From Nonomuraea coxensis DSM 45129 (GTDB lineage: Bacteria; Actinomycetota; Actinomycetes; Streptosporangiales; Streptosporangiaceae): DNA of 64,000 nucleotides. Of the stretch, positions 31,815-39,833 are shown in pieces. How positions within the stretch are numbered: position 1 is the first letter of the stretch; every line of letters begins with the position of its first letter. The translations under genes were made by a program, and so were the position numbers. The stretch lies in NCBI RefSeq assembly GCF_019397265.1, contig NZ_CP068985.1:558001-622000 (forward strand), given 5' to 3'. Under the pieces are notes generated by a model, which saw only the letters and a program-made list of their open reading frames with translations, made no database searches and was not told the DNA's origin.

Positions 31815-32631
31815 CGACATCCTCGTCCGATCTCGGTCCGCGCTTCTCGACGCATTGGCCGCGCTGGACGCCCATCGCGACGCCGTAATCGTGATCGGAG
31901 CACAGGCCGTCTACCTGCGGACTGCACGAAGCCCTGTCGCCCTCGCCGAAACGACCAAGGACAGCGATCTCGCACTGGACCCGAGAGTCCTGGAGGACGA
32001 TCCGCTTCTGGAACGATGCATGGGCCGGGCGGGGTTCTACCGCGACCCCCTGGGGGGACAACCCGGAGCCTGGCTGAACCCCGCGGGCATACCTGTCGAT
32101 CTGATGGTGCCCGAGGCACTTGCCGGAGCAGGTACGAAGAACACGCGCGGAGCCCGCATCCCTCCGCATGATCGCCGTGCCACCCGACGTGCTCGAGGTC
32201 TCGAAGCCGCTGTCGTCGACAATACGCTGATGGACGTCACCGCCCTTGACTCGGCCGATACCCGCGTATATGGAGTCAGGGTCGCCGGGCCTGCGGCTTT
32301 GCTGGTGGCGAAGCTCCACAAGATCGCCGAACGGGTCGCGGTCCCCCACCGGCTGAATGACAAGGACGCACACGACATGTACCGCATCCTCATCGACGCC
32401 GATACCGCGGAACTGGCCGCCACGTTCAGGCTCCTGGCTCATGACCCCATCAGCGGCGAGGTCACCGAGCAGGCCGTCGAACATTTGGCGACGCTGTTCG
32501 CGACAGGACCGGACGCGCTCGGCTCGATGATGGCCGGACGCGCGGAGGAGGGAATCGGCGAGCCCGAGACGGTCGCTCTGGCAACGTCTCTGCTGGCCGC
32601 CGATCTTGTGCAGGCATTGGAACGAACCTGA
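31789..32631 (+). CDS. nucleotidyltransferase-like protein (AbiEii type)
   Basis: A 280-residue protein of the pol-beta nucleotidyltransferase fold. The motif VIGAQAVYLRT (Gly37, in place of the usual GG/GS) is followed by TTKDSDLAL with Asp58 and Asp60 as the metal-binding pair; LVAKLHKIAER and DKDAHDMYRIL then match the conserved helices of the AbiEii/DUF4111-like group, in which toxins transfer nucleotides to tRNA or GTP. It overlaps the AbiEi-like gene by 26 bases, so the pair forms a type IV toxin-antitoxin-like module. The actual target, and whether it is a toxin, are inference. Confidence 0.75.
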   Translation: MNPPGVSSSDILVRSRSALLDALAALDAHRDAVIVIGAQAVYLRTARSPVALAETTKDSDLALDPRVLEDDPLLERCMGRAGFYRDPLGGQPGAWLNPAGIPVDLMVPEALAGAGTKNTRGARIPPHDRRATRRARGLEAAVVDNTLMDVTALDSADTRVYGVRVAGPAALLVAKLHKIAERVAVPHRLNDKDAHDMYRILIDADTAELAATFRLLAHDPISGEVTEQAVEHLATLFATGPDALGSMMAGRAEEGIGEPETVALATSLLAADLVQALERT

Positions 32632-32719
32632 GCCCTCCGGCGACTTCACAGGGGGCTCGACCTCGACTGCGGGTCTGGCTCTCTCCAGGCACGACCACAT
32701 CGAAAGGGTGACAGGCGGT

Positions 32720-33082
32720 ATGGAGATCTGGATCAATCCGGGGTGTTCGAAGTGCCGGGCGGCGTTGTCGGTGCTGGACGCGGAGGCGGCCGACTACACC
32801 GTTCGCCGGTATCTCGATGATCCGCCGAGCGCGGAGGAGATCCGGGACGTGCTCGGGCGGCTGGGGCTGGAGCCGTGGGACATCGCGAGGACCGGGGAGG
32901 CGGTGGCGGTGGAGCTTGGCATGGGGGCGTGGCCGAAGGACGCCGGGGCGCGGGAACGGTGGGTCGAGGCGTTGGCGGCGCATCCGATCCTCATCCAGCG
33001 GCCGATCATCACCGCCGACGACGGCACGGCGGTGGTGGGGCGGAGCGAGGAGGCCGTACGGTCCGTGCTGCCCCCGGAGTGA
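32720..33082 (+). CDS. ArsC/Spx family protein
   Basis: A 120-residue thioredoxin-fold protein: MEIWINPGCSKCRAALSVLD with the Cys9-x-x-Cys12 pair, YTVRRYLDDPPSAEEIRDVL, and HPILIQRPIITADDGTAVVG with the conserved Arg of arsenate reductases. The family includes the E. coli-type glutaredoxin-dependent arsenate reductase and the Spx regulators; the Cys pair and RPI loop favour an oxidoreductase. No other arsenic gene is near. The start ATG 32720 is internal to a longer frame, whose extra residues do not resemble the family. Separated from the LAL regulator's stop by 3 bases. Confidence 0.85.
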   Translation: MEIWINPGCSKCRAALSVLDAEAADYTVRRYLDDPPSAEEIRDVLGRLGLEPWDIARTGEAVAVELGMGAWPKDAGARERWVEALAAHPILIQRPIITADDGTAVVGRSEEAVRSVLPPE

Positions 33083-33085
33083 GGG

Positions 33086-35953
33086 TCAGGCGAGGAGGGA
33101 GAGGCGGTGGGCGGCGGCGGCCGCCTCGCCTCGGGTGGTGACGCCGAGTTTGGCCAGGATGTTCGACACGTGCACGCTGACCGTCTTGGCCGAGATGAAC
33201 AGCTCGGCGGCGATGTCGCGGTTGGTGCGGCCCTGGGTGACCAGGCGCAGCACCTCCAGTTCGCGCGGCGTCAGCAGCTCGGACGGCTCCTGCGACTGCG
33301 GCGCGCCTGCGCCGACCCGGCGTGACAGGGTCTCGATGTCCTCGACGAGCGGGATGGCGCACAGGGCGCGGGCCAGGGGCAGGGCGACCTTGAGCAGGGC
33401 CGCGGCGCCCTCGCGGTCGCCGGTGCGGGCGGCGTCGGCGGCGGCCCGCAGCAGCGCCTTGGCCTGGTTGTGCGGGCGGTTGAGCCGCTCCCAGCCGGCC
33501 GCCGCGGCGTCGAAGTCCCCGCTGTACGACAGCCGGTACGCCTCCACCACCGGCCCGATGACCGAAAGCTCCGCGGCGACCTCGGCGGCCCGCGCCCGTA
33601 CGGCGGCGGTGCGCCCGGGCTCGGCCGGTTCGGCGGCGTCGCAGACGGTGCGCAGCAGGGAGAGCAGCCGCCAGCCGAGCATGGCCTTGCTGGAGCGCGT
33701 GGGATGGGCGAGCACCTGCTCGGCCGTGGCCAGCGCCTGCGTCGGCTCGCCCCTGAGCAGGTGCCAGCCGATGCGCAGCCGCGCGTTGTTGGTGATGTCC
33801 TGGACGAAGTCCTCGGGGCGGTCCTTGAACACGCCGACCTCGGACAGGATGTTCTCGACCAGCTCCACCTCGCCGCGCCCGAGCGCGATGTCGGCGCGCA
33901 CGCGCAGCAGCGCGTAGCGGGTGCGGAGCGCGGGGCCGTAGGCGAGGGCGGCCTCGACGATCTCGATGGCCTCGTCCCAGCGGCCGAGGGCCTCCAGGAC
34001 CTCGGCCCAGTTGTTCATGATGAACAGGCCGCTGCCGCGCAGCCTGCCCCATTTCCTGGCGGTCTCCCAGCCCTGCTCGGCCAGGGCCAGGGCCTCCTCA
34101 TGGCGGCCCATCTCGATGAGGGAGTCGATGTTGTTGCCGATGGCCCGCAGGATGATGCGGTGGGCCTGCTCCTCGCGGCCGATCTCCAGAGCCTGCTCGT
34201 TGAGCGTGATCACGGACTCGGTCTCGCCGTTGAGCGAGTGGCCGAGCGCGAGGTTCATCAGCAGGTCGCTCTCCAGGCAGCGGTCGCCGTGCCGCCTGGC
34301 CAGGCGCAGGCCCTCGGTGATCAGCTCGCTCGCCTCGGCGATCCGGCCGCGCAGCATGAGGTGGCGGCTGAGCTGGGTGACGACCTCGGCGCGTTCGAGG
34401 CTGTCCTGCGGGACGAGCCGGAGGGCGTCCCTGAGGTCCTCGATGACACCCATGTGGCCCTTGCCGCTCTTGAACGCGGCCCGCCGGACGATGAGCTGCG
34501 CCACGCGGGCGGGTTCGGCGGCCTCGTCAAGCTGCTTCAGCGCGGCCTTGACGAACTTCATGCCCTTGTCGACGTCGCCGCCGGCGTGCGCGGCCTCGGA
34601 GGCGCGTTCCAGGACGGCGGTGTGGTCGGCGCCGATGCGTTCGGCGGCGTCCGGGACCCGGTCCCACAGCATGAGCACGCGTTCGAGCAGCTGCACGGCC
34701 TCGGTGTAGGCGAACGCCTTGAACGACTTGCGCGCGGCCTCCCACGCCGAGATCAGCGCCCAGAGGTCGTTGCGGGCGCCGTACCAGTGGTGGGCCAGCT
34801 CGACGGCGGCGCGGCCGGGCGGGACGAGCGCGCGGTCCTTGGAGATCTCCTCGGCGTAGCGGGCGTGCAGGCGCTGGTGCTCGCCGGGCAGCAGCTCGTC
34901 GTGCACGGCCTCCTGGATGAGGGAGTGGCGGAAGACGTAGGCCCGGTTGTCGGCGACCTGGAGCACGTTGCCGGCGATGGCGGGGCGGAGCGCGGTCTCC
35001 AGCTCGACGTCGGACAGGCCGCTCACGGCGGCCAGCAGCGCGTGGCCGACCCTGATGCCGCCGGCCGCGGCGATGCGCAGCACGCGCTGGGTCTCCTCGG
35101 GCAGCCGTTCGACCGAGTTGAGTATGAGGTCCTGCATGGACTCGGGGAAGCCGCCGTCCTGGCCGCTGTCCAGCATGGCCTCGACGAACAGCGGGATGCC
35201 CTCGCTGCGTTCGTAGACCTTCTCGACCCTGGCGTACTCGGGGACGCGGCCGAGGATGGCGGTCATCTGCTGGGCGACCTCGTCGCGGGTCAGGCGGGGC
35301 AGGTCGAGCCGGTGCACGCCCTGCACCCGGCCGAGCTCGGCCAGCACGGGCCGGAGGGGGTGCTGGCGGTGCAGGTCGTCGCTGCGGTACGTCATGAGGA
35401 TCAGCACCTGCGGGATGTGCAGGTTGCGGCTGAGGAAGGCGATGAGGTCGCGGCTGGAGCGGTCGGCCCAGTGGATGTCCTCGATGACGAGCACGGTGGG
35501 CCGGGCGTCGGCGAGCCGTTCCAGGAGGGTGAGGATCTGCTCGAACAGCCGGGCCCGGCCGGTGTCGGTCTCGCCGTCGCCGACCGGCTCGCCGAACTCG
35601 GGCAGCAGCCGGGCGAGGTCGCGCTCGGCACCCTCGGGCAGCAGCGCGGCTACGGCGGCGGGGCCCTGCTCCCGGACGAGCTGGCGCAGCGCGGCGGTGA
35701 AGGGCGCGTACGCGAGGCCCTCGGTGGACAGCTCGACGCACCCGCCGAGCAGCACCTGCGCGCCGTCGGCCGCGCAGCGCTCGGCGAAGCGCTGGACCAG
35801 CCTGGTCTTGCCGACGCCGGCCTCGCCGCCCAGCAGGACGGCCGTCACCTTGCCTTTGAGCGCGTCCTCGAAGCTCTCGGAGAGGGCCGCCAGCTCCTCT
35901 TCCCGCCCGACGAAGACGGGACTGACGCTTCGTCCCCGCATGTCATCCAGCAT
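33086..35953 (-). CDS. LAL-type LuxR family regulator (large ATP-binding)
   Basis: A 955-residue regulator. An N-terminal AAA/STAND ATPase (VFVGREEELAAL; Walker A GGEAGVGKT at about 42-50; Walker B TVLVIEDIHWADRSS) is followed by a long TPR-like helical region (residues about 430-860) and a C-terminal LuxR HTH (LLTPRELEVLRLVTQGRTNR, then ISAKTVSVHVSNILAKLG). Such proteins bind ATP, sense a ligand through the TPR part and activate transcription, often of secondary metabolism. Start at ATG 35953 because AAGG is 6 bases upstream; TTG 35968 and ATG 35941 are alternatives. No pathway genes adjoin it, so its targets lie elsewhere. Confidence 0.92.
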   Translation of the reverse strand: MLDDMRGRSVSPVFVGREEELAALSESFEDALKGKVTAVLLGGEAGVGKTRLVQRFAERCAADGAQVLLGGCVELSTEGLAYAPFTAALRQLVREQGPAAVAALLPEGAERDLARLLPEFGEPVGDGETDTGRARLFEQILTLLERLADARPTVLVIEDIHWADRSSRDLIAFLSRNLHIPQVLILMTYRSDDLHRQHPLRPVLAELGRVQGVHRLDLPRLTRDEVAQQMTAILGRVPEYARVEKVYERSEGIPLFVEAMLDSGQDGGFPESMQDLILNSVERLPEETQRVLRIAAAGGIRVGHALLAAVSGLSDVELETALRPAIAGNVLQVADNRAYVFRHSLIQEAVHDELLPGEHQRLHARYAEEISKDRALVPPGRAAVELAHHWYGARNDLWALISAWEAARKSFKAFAYTEAVQLLERVLMLWDRVPDAAERIGADHTAVLERASEAAHAGGDVDKGMKFVKAALKQLDEAAEPARVAQLIVRRAAFKSGKGHMGVIEDLRDALRLVPQDSLERAEVVTQLSRHLMLRGRIAEASELITEGLRLARRHGDRCLESDLLMNLALGHSLNGETESVITLNEQALEIGREEQAHRIILRAIGNNIDSLIEMGRHEEALALAEQGWETARKWGRLRGSGLFIMNNWAEVLEALGRWDEAIEIVEAALAYGPALRTRYALLRVRADIALGRGEVELVENILSEVGVFKDRPEDFVQDITNNARLRIGWHLLRGEPTQALATAEQVLAHPTRSSKAMLGWRLLSLLRTVCDAAEPAEPGRTAAVRARAAEVAAELSVIGPVVEAYRLSYSGDFDAAAAGWERLNRPHNQAKALLRAAADAARTGDREGAAALLKVALPLARALCAIPLVEDIETLSRRVGAGAPQSQEPSELLTPRELEVLRLVTQGRTNRDIAAELFISAKTVSVHVSNILAKLGVTTRGEAAAAAHRLSLLA

Positions 35954-36007
35954 GTCATGCCTTATCAATGCTTTCGACGGATTTGTGAGCGTTAGGGAGG
36001 CATCGAG

Positions 36008-36037
36008 GCCCGGCCACGAGGGAGGTGGTGGCCGGGC
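36008..36037 (-). terminator. hairpin after the 48-residue gene
   Basis: GCCCGGCCAC (36008-36017) and GTGGCCGGGC (36028-36037) pair perfectly over 10 bp with a 10-base loop, 14 bases past the stop of the gene at 36051-36197. It lacks a T run on the minus strand but its position fits a terminator of that gene. Confidence 0.55.
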
Positions 36038-36050
36038 TCTCGTGGGATGG

Positions 36051-36197
36051 TCATGACGTGCGGCGCTTGCCGAAGACCGAGCGGCGCCCGGCCTTGTTGA
36101 CGCGCTCCGCCTCGCGTACGCGGCGGTGCTGGGCGGCGGCCCGGCGCAGCTCGTTCGCGTGGCTCTTCATGAGCTCGTACTCGATTTCGGGATTCAT
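36051..36197 (-). CDS. small basic protein of unknown function
   Basis: A 48-residue protein, MNPEIEYELMKSHANELRRA then AAQHRRVREAERVNK and a basic end (GRRSVFGKRRTS). A perfect Shine-Dalgarno (AGGAGA) lies 7 bases before ATG 36197, much better than for the longer in-frame alternative. It is a single charged helix with no membrane segment; short proteins of this type occur throughout actinomycetes without a known role. It ends before a strong hairpin. Confidence 0.75.
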   Translation of the reverse strand: MNPEIEYELMKSHANELRRAAAQHRRVREAERVNKAGRRSVFGKRRTS

Positions 36198-36394
36198 GCC
36201 CGTGTCTCCTGATATTTCGTGTGTCTTGCTGACATCTTCAAGAATCGGGCTAAGGTGCACCCCCGCACATCGGGTGGATGCCTTATCTCCAGGGCCCACG
36301 CGGGCAGGAGATACCTAGGGATGCCGCCGTTATGCCCTAGGCGATCGGTTTGGAGGTCGCGGGGCTGGTCGGCGATGCTGTGATGGTGTCAACT

Positions 36395-37324
36395 ATGACG
36401 ACTTCGCTCGCGGACGTCGCCGCGTCCGGCGCGACGCTGCGGGCCTTCCTGCACGGCCTGCCCGGCGTCGACCGGATCGGCGCCGACCAGCGGGCGGCCA
36501 CGCTCGGCACCCGTTCGATCAAGACCTCAGCCAAGGCCACCGCCATCGACCTCGCCATCTCCATGGTCGACCTCACCACACTGGAAGGCGCCGACACGGC
36601 CGGCAAGGTGCGCGCGATGTGCACCAAGGCCGTGCACCCCGGCGGCGGCGCGCCCCGGGTGGCGGCCGTCTGCGTCTACCCCGACCTGGTCGCCGTGGCC
36701 GTCGAGGCGCTGCGCGGCTCGGGGGTGAAGGTGGCCTCGGTCGCCACCGCGTTCCCGAGCGGACGCACCTCGCTGGAGGTCAAGGTGACCGACACGGCGC
36801 TGGCCGTCGCCGCCGGCGCCGACGAGATCGACATGGTGATCGACCGCGGCGCGTTCCTGTCCGGCGACTACCTGAAGGTGTACGAGGAGATCGTCGCGGT
36901 CAAGGCCGCCTGCGGCCGGGCCCACCTCAAGGTCATCCTGGAGACCGGCGAGCTGTCCACCTACGACAACGTGCGGCGCGCGTCCTGGCTCGCGATGCTG
37001 GCGGGCGCCGACTTCATCAAGACCTCGACGGGCAAGGTCTCCCCGGCCGCCACGCTGCCGGTGACGCTGGTCATGCTGGAGGCGGTGCGCGACTTCCGCG
37101 ACGCCACGGGGCGGCAGGTGGGCGTCAAGCCGGCCGGCGGCATCCGTACGACGAAAGACGCGATCAAGCACCTGGTGCTGGTCAACGAGACGGCCGGCGA
37201 CGACTGGCTGACCCCCGAGTGGTTCAGGCTCGGCGCGTCCTCGCTGCTCAACGACCTGCTCATGCAGCGGCAGAAGCTCACCACCGGACGGTACGCCGGC
37301 CCCGACTACTTCACGTTGGACTGA
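36395..37324 (+). CDS. deoC: deoxyribose-phosphate aldolase
   Basis: A 309-residue class I aldolase that splits 2-deoxyribose-5-phosphate into acetaldehyde and glyceraldehyde-3-phosphate in deoxynucleoside catabolism. The Schiff-base Lys is K209 in FIKTSTGK and a second active-site Lys is K245 in GVKPAGGI; VCVYPDLVAVAVEALRGSGV and DEIDMVIDRGAFLSGDY are typical. It is longer than the E. coli enzyme, as usual in actinobacteria. Earlier in-frame starts exist; the ATG at 36395 begins the conserved part. Its stop overlaps the aldehyde dehydrogenase ATG (ATGA), and the acetaldehyde product could be oxidised by that enzyme. Confidence 0.93.
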   Translation: MTTSLADVAASGATLRAFLHGLPGVDRIGADQRAATLGTRSIKTSAKATAIDLAISMVDLTTLEGADTAGKVRAMCTKAVHPGGGAPRVAAVCVYPDLVAVAVEALRGSGVKVASVATAFPSGRTSLEVKVTDTALAVAAGADEIDMVIDRGAFLSGDYLKVYEEIVAVKAACGRAHLKVILETGELSTYDNVRRASWLAMLAGADFIKTSTGKVSPAATLPVTLVMLEAVRDFRDATGRQVGVKPAGGIRTTKDAIKHLVLVNETAGDDWLTPEWFRLGASSLLNDLLMQRQKLTTGRYAGPDYFTLD

Positions 37325-38751
37325 TGATGGCGATCTTCGAGTACGCACCCGCCCCCGAGTCCCGCGCCGTCGTCGACATCCAGCCGGCCTACGGCCTGTT
37401 CATCAACGGCGAGTTCACCGACGGCTCCGGCCCCACGTTCAAGACCGTCAACCCGGCGACCGAGGAGCCGCTGGCCGAGATCGCGACGGCCACGTCCGAC
37501 GACGTGGACCGGGCGGTGCAGGCCGCGCGCAAGGCGTTCGGCGTGTGGAGCGCGCTGCCCGGCGCCGAACGGGCCAAATACCTGTTCCGCATCGCCCGCA
37601 TCATCCAGGAGCGCGCCCGCGAGCTGGCCGTGCTGGAGTCGCTCGACAACGGCAAGCCCATCCGCGAGTCGCGCGACGTGGACCTGCCGCTGGTCGCCGC
37701 CCACTTCTTCTACTACGCGGGGTGGGCGGACAAGCTGGAGTACGCCGGGTTCGGCACCAAGCCCTTGGGCGTCGCCGGGCAGGTCATCCCGTGGAACTTC
37801 CCGCTGCTCATGCTGGCCTGGAAGATCGCCCCGGCGCTGGCCTGCGGCAACACGGTGGTGCTGAAGCCCGCCGAGACCACGCCGCTCAGCGCGCTCTGGT
37901 TCGCCGACATCTGCCGGCAGGCCGACCTGCCGCCCGGCGTGGTCAACATCGTCACCGGCGCGGGCGAGACCGGTGCGGCCGTCGTCGCGCACCCCGACGT
38001 CAACAAGGTGGCCTTCACCGGCTCCACCGAGGTCGGCCGGATCATCGCCCGCACGGTCGCGGGCACCGACAAGAAGCTGACGCTGGAGCTGGGCGGCAAG
38101 GCCGCCAACATCGTCTTCGAGGACGCCGCGATCGACCAGGCCGTCGAGGGCGTCGTCAACGGCATCTTCTTCAACCAGGGCCACGTCTGCTGCGCGGGCT
38201 CGCGCCTGCTGGTGCAGGAGTCGATCCACGACGAGCTGCTGGCCGCGCTCAAGCGCCGCATGGCGACGCTGCGGGTCGGCGACCCGCTGGACAAGAACAC
38301 CGACGTCGGCGCGATCAACTCGGCCGCGCAGCTCGCCAGGATCCGCGAGCTGTCGGAGCTGGGCGAGGCCGAAGGGGCCGAGCGCTGGTCGGCGCCGTGC
38401 GAGCTGCCCGAGCGCGGCTTCTGGTTCGCGCCGACCGTCTTCACGGGGGTCGCGCAGTCGCACGCGATCGCCAGGGACGAGATCTTCGGCCCGGTGCTGT
38501 CCGTGCTGACCTTCCGCACCCCGGCCGAGGCCGTGGAGAAGGCCAACAACACCCCGTACGGGCTGTCGGCCGGCATCTGGACCGAGAAGGGCTCGCGCAT
38601 CCTGTGGATGGCCGACCGGCTGCGCGCGGGCGTGGTCTGGGCCAACACCTTCAACAAGTTCGACCCGGCCTCGCCGTTCGGCGGCTACAAGGAGTCCGGT
38701 TACGGCCGTGAGGGCGGCCTGCTCGGGTTGGAGGCCTACCTTGACGTGTGA
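37324..38751 (+). CDS. aldehyde dehydrogenase (active)
   Basis: A 475-residue NAD(P)-dependent aldehyde dehydrogenase. VIPWNFPLLM and FTGSTEVGRII bind the cofactor, the general base is Glu255 (TLELGGK) and the catalytic Cys289 sits in NQGHVCCAGSR; EIFGPVLSV and the GYKESGYGREGG end are canonical. Its start shares the ATGA overlap with the deoC stop, so it is co-translated, which fits oxidation of acetaldehyde released by deoxyribose-phosphate aldolase; that pathway link is inference. A shorter, catalytically deficient paralogue follows. Confidence 0.93.
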   Translation: MMAIFEYAPAPESRAVVDIQPAYGLFINGEFTDGSGPTFKTVNPATEEPLAEIATATSDDVDRAVQAARKAFGVWSALPGAERAKYLFRIARIIQERARELAVLESLDNGKPIRESRDVDLPLVAAHFFYYAGWADKLEYAGFGTKPLGVAGQVIPWNFPLLMLAWKIAPALACGNTVVLKPAETTPLSALWFADICRQADLPPGVVNIVTGAGETGAAVVAHPDVNKVAFTGSTEVGRIIARTVAGTDKKLTLELGGKAANIVFEDAAIDQAVEGVVNGIFFNQGHVCCAGSRLLVQESIHDELLAALKRRMATLRVGDPLDKNTDVGAINSAAQLARIRELSELGEAEGAERWSAPCELPERGFWFAPTVFTGVAQSHAIARDEIFGPVLSVLTFRTPAEAVEKANNTPYGLSAGIWTEKGSRILWMADRLRAGVVWANTFNKFDPASPFGGYKESGYGREGGLLGLEAYLDV

Positions 38752-38930
38752 GCATCGCCGTCGAGGCCGCGCCGGGCGGCGGGCGCAGGCCACGCGCGGC
38801 CACGCCTTCGCCCGCGCCGGGCGGCCCGTCCGCACCGGCTGGTACGCCCACCGCTGCGGCGTGAGCCGGTGCGGCCAGGTCTTCGTGCCGGTCCAGATGT
38901 CGCAGGAGTCCACGTGGAGGGGGCGGGGCG

Positions 38931-39776
38931 ATGAGTAGGTTGTCCGTCAGAAAGACCTACAAGCTCTACATCGGAGGGGCGTTCCCGCGCTCGGAGAGTG
39001 GGAGGTCCTACCCCGTGACCTCGGCCAAGGGCGACTTCCTCGCCAACGCCTCGCTGGCCTCGCGCAAGGACGCCCGCGACGCGGTGGTGGCCGCGCGCAA
39101 GGCGTTCCCCGGCTGGTCCGGCGCGACCGCCTACAACCGGGGGCAGATCCTCTACCGGGTCGCCGAGATGCTGGAGGGGCGGCGCGCGCAGTTCGCCGAC
39201 GAGCACGGCGGCGGCAGGCGGGCGGCCCTGGAGTCCGTCGACGCGGCCGTGGACCGGCTGGTCTGGTACGCGGGCTGGTCCGACAAGATCGCCTCGGTGC
39301 GCGGGGCGGCGAACCCGGTCGCCGGCCCCTACTTCAACCTGTCGGCGCCCGAGCCGACGGGCGTGGTCGCGGTGGTCGCGCCCGCCGATCCGCTGCTCGG
39401 GCTGGTGTCCGTGGTCGCGCCGGTGATCGTGACCGGCAACACCTGCGTGGTGGTGGCCTCGGAGCCGTCGCCGCTGGCCGCGATCACCCTGGCGGAGGTG
39501 CTGGCCACCTCCGACCTGCCGGGCGGCGTGGTCAACCTGCTCACCGGCAGGCAGGCGGAGCTCGCGCCCTGGCTGGCGGCCCACATGGACGTCAACGGGC
39601 TCGACCTCACCGGGGTCACGGACGCCGACCTGGCGCTGCGCTGCGAGCAGGAGGCGGCGGAGAACCTCAAGCGGGTCCTGCGGCCGGTCCAGGAGGACTG
39701 GACGGCCGATCCCGGCGTCGGGCGCATGACCAGGTTCCTGGAGACGAAGACGGTCTGGCACCCCAAGGGCGTCTGA
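38931..39776 (+). CDS. short aldehyde dehydrogenase-like protein lacking the catalytic domain
   Basis: A 281-residue protein similar to the cofactor-binding part of aldehyde dehydrogenases: YKLYIGGAFPRSESGRSYPV, VVAARKAFPGWSGATAYNRG, LVWYAGWSDKI and VVAVVAPADPLLGLVSVVAP. It stops before the region that carries the catalytic Glu and Cys: after LTGVTDADL it ends in an unrelated WTADPGVGRMTRFLETKTVW. So it cannot act as a dehydrogenase alone. The start has GGAGGGGGCGGGG ahead. The same deoC-ALDH-short ALDH order seems conserved in actinomycetes, which suggests a structural partner, as in ALDH16. A gap of 179 bases separates the two. Confidence 0.82.
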   Translation: MSRLSVRKTYKLYIGGAFPRSESGRSYPVTSAKGDFLANASLASRKDARDAVVAARKAFPGWSGATAYNRGQILYRVAEMLEGRRAQFADEHGGGRRAALESVDAAVDRLVWYAGWSDKIASVRGAANPVAGPYFNLSAPEPTGVVAVVAPADPLLGLVSVVAPVIVTGNTCVVVASEPSPLAAITLAEVLATSDLPGGVVNLLTGRQAELAPWLAAHMDVNGLDLTGVTDADLALRCEQEAAENLKRVLRPVQEDWTADPGVGRMTRFLETKTVWHPKGV

Positions 39777-39833
39777 CAACCGGGCCGACGGGCCACGCCG
39801 GGTCGGCGCGGGTCCGGCGGGGTCCGGGGTGCC

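Noticed and set aside
36236..36290. Imperfect hairpin upstream of the 48-residue gene as a riboswitch
   Set aside because: Only a loose TAAGG...CCTTA dyad with several mismatches; no known class fits.
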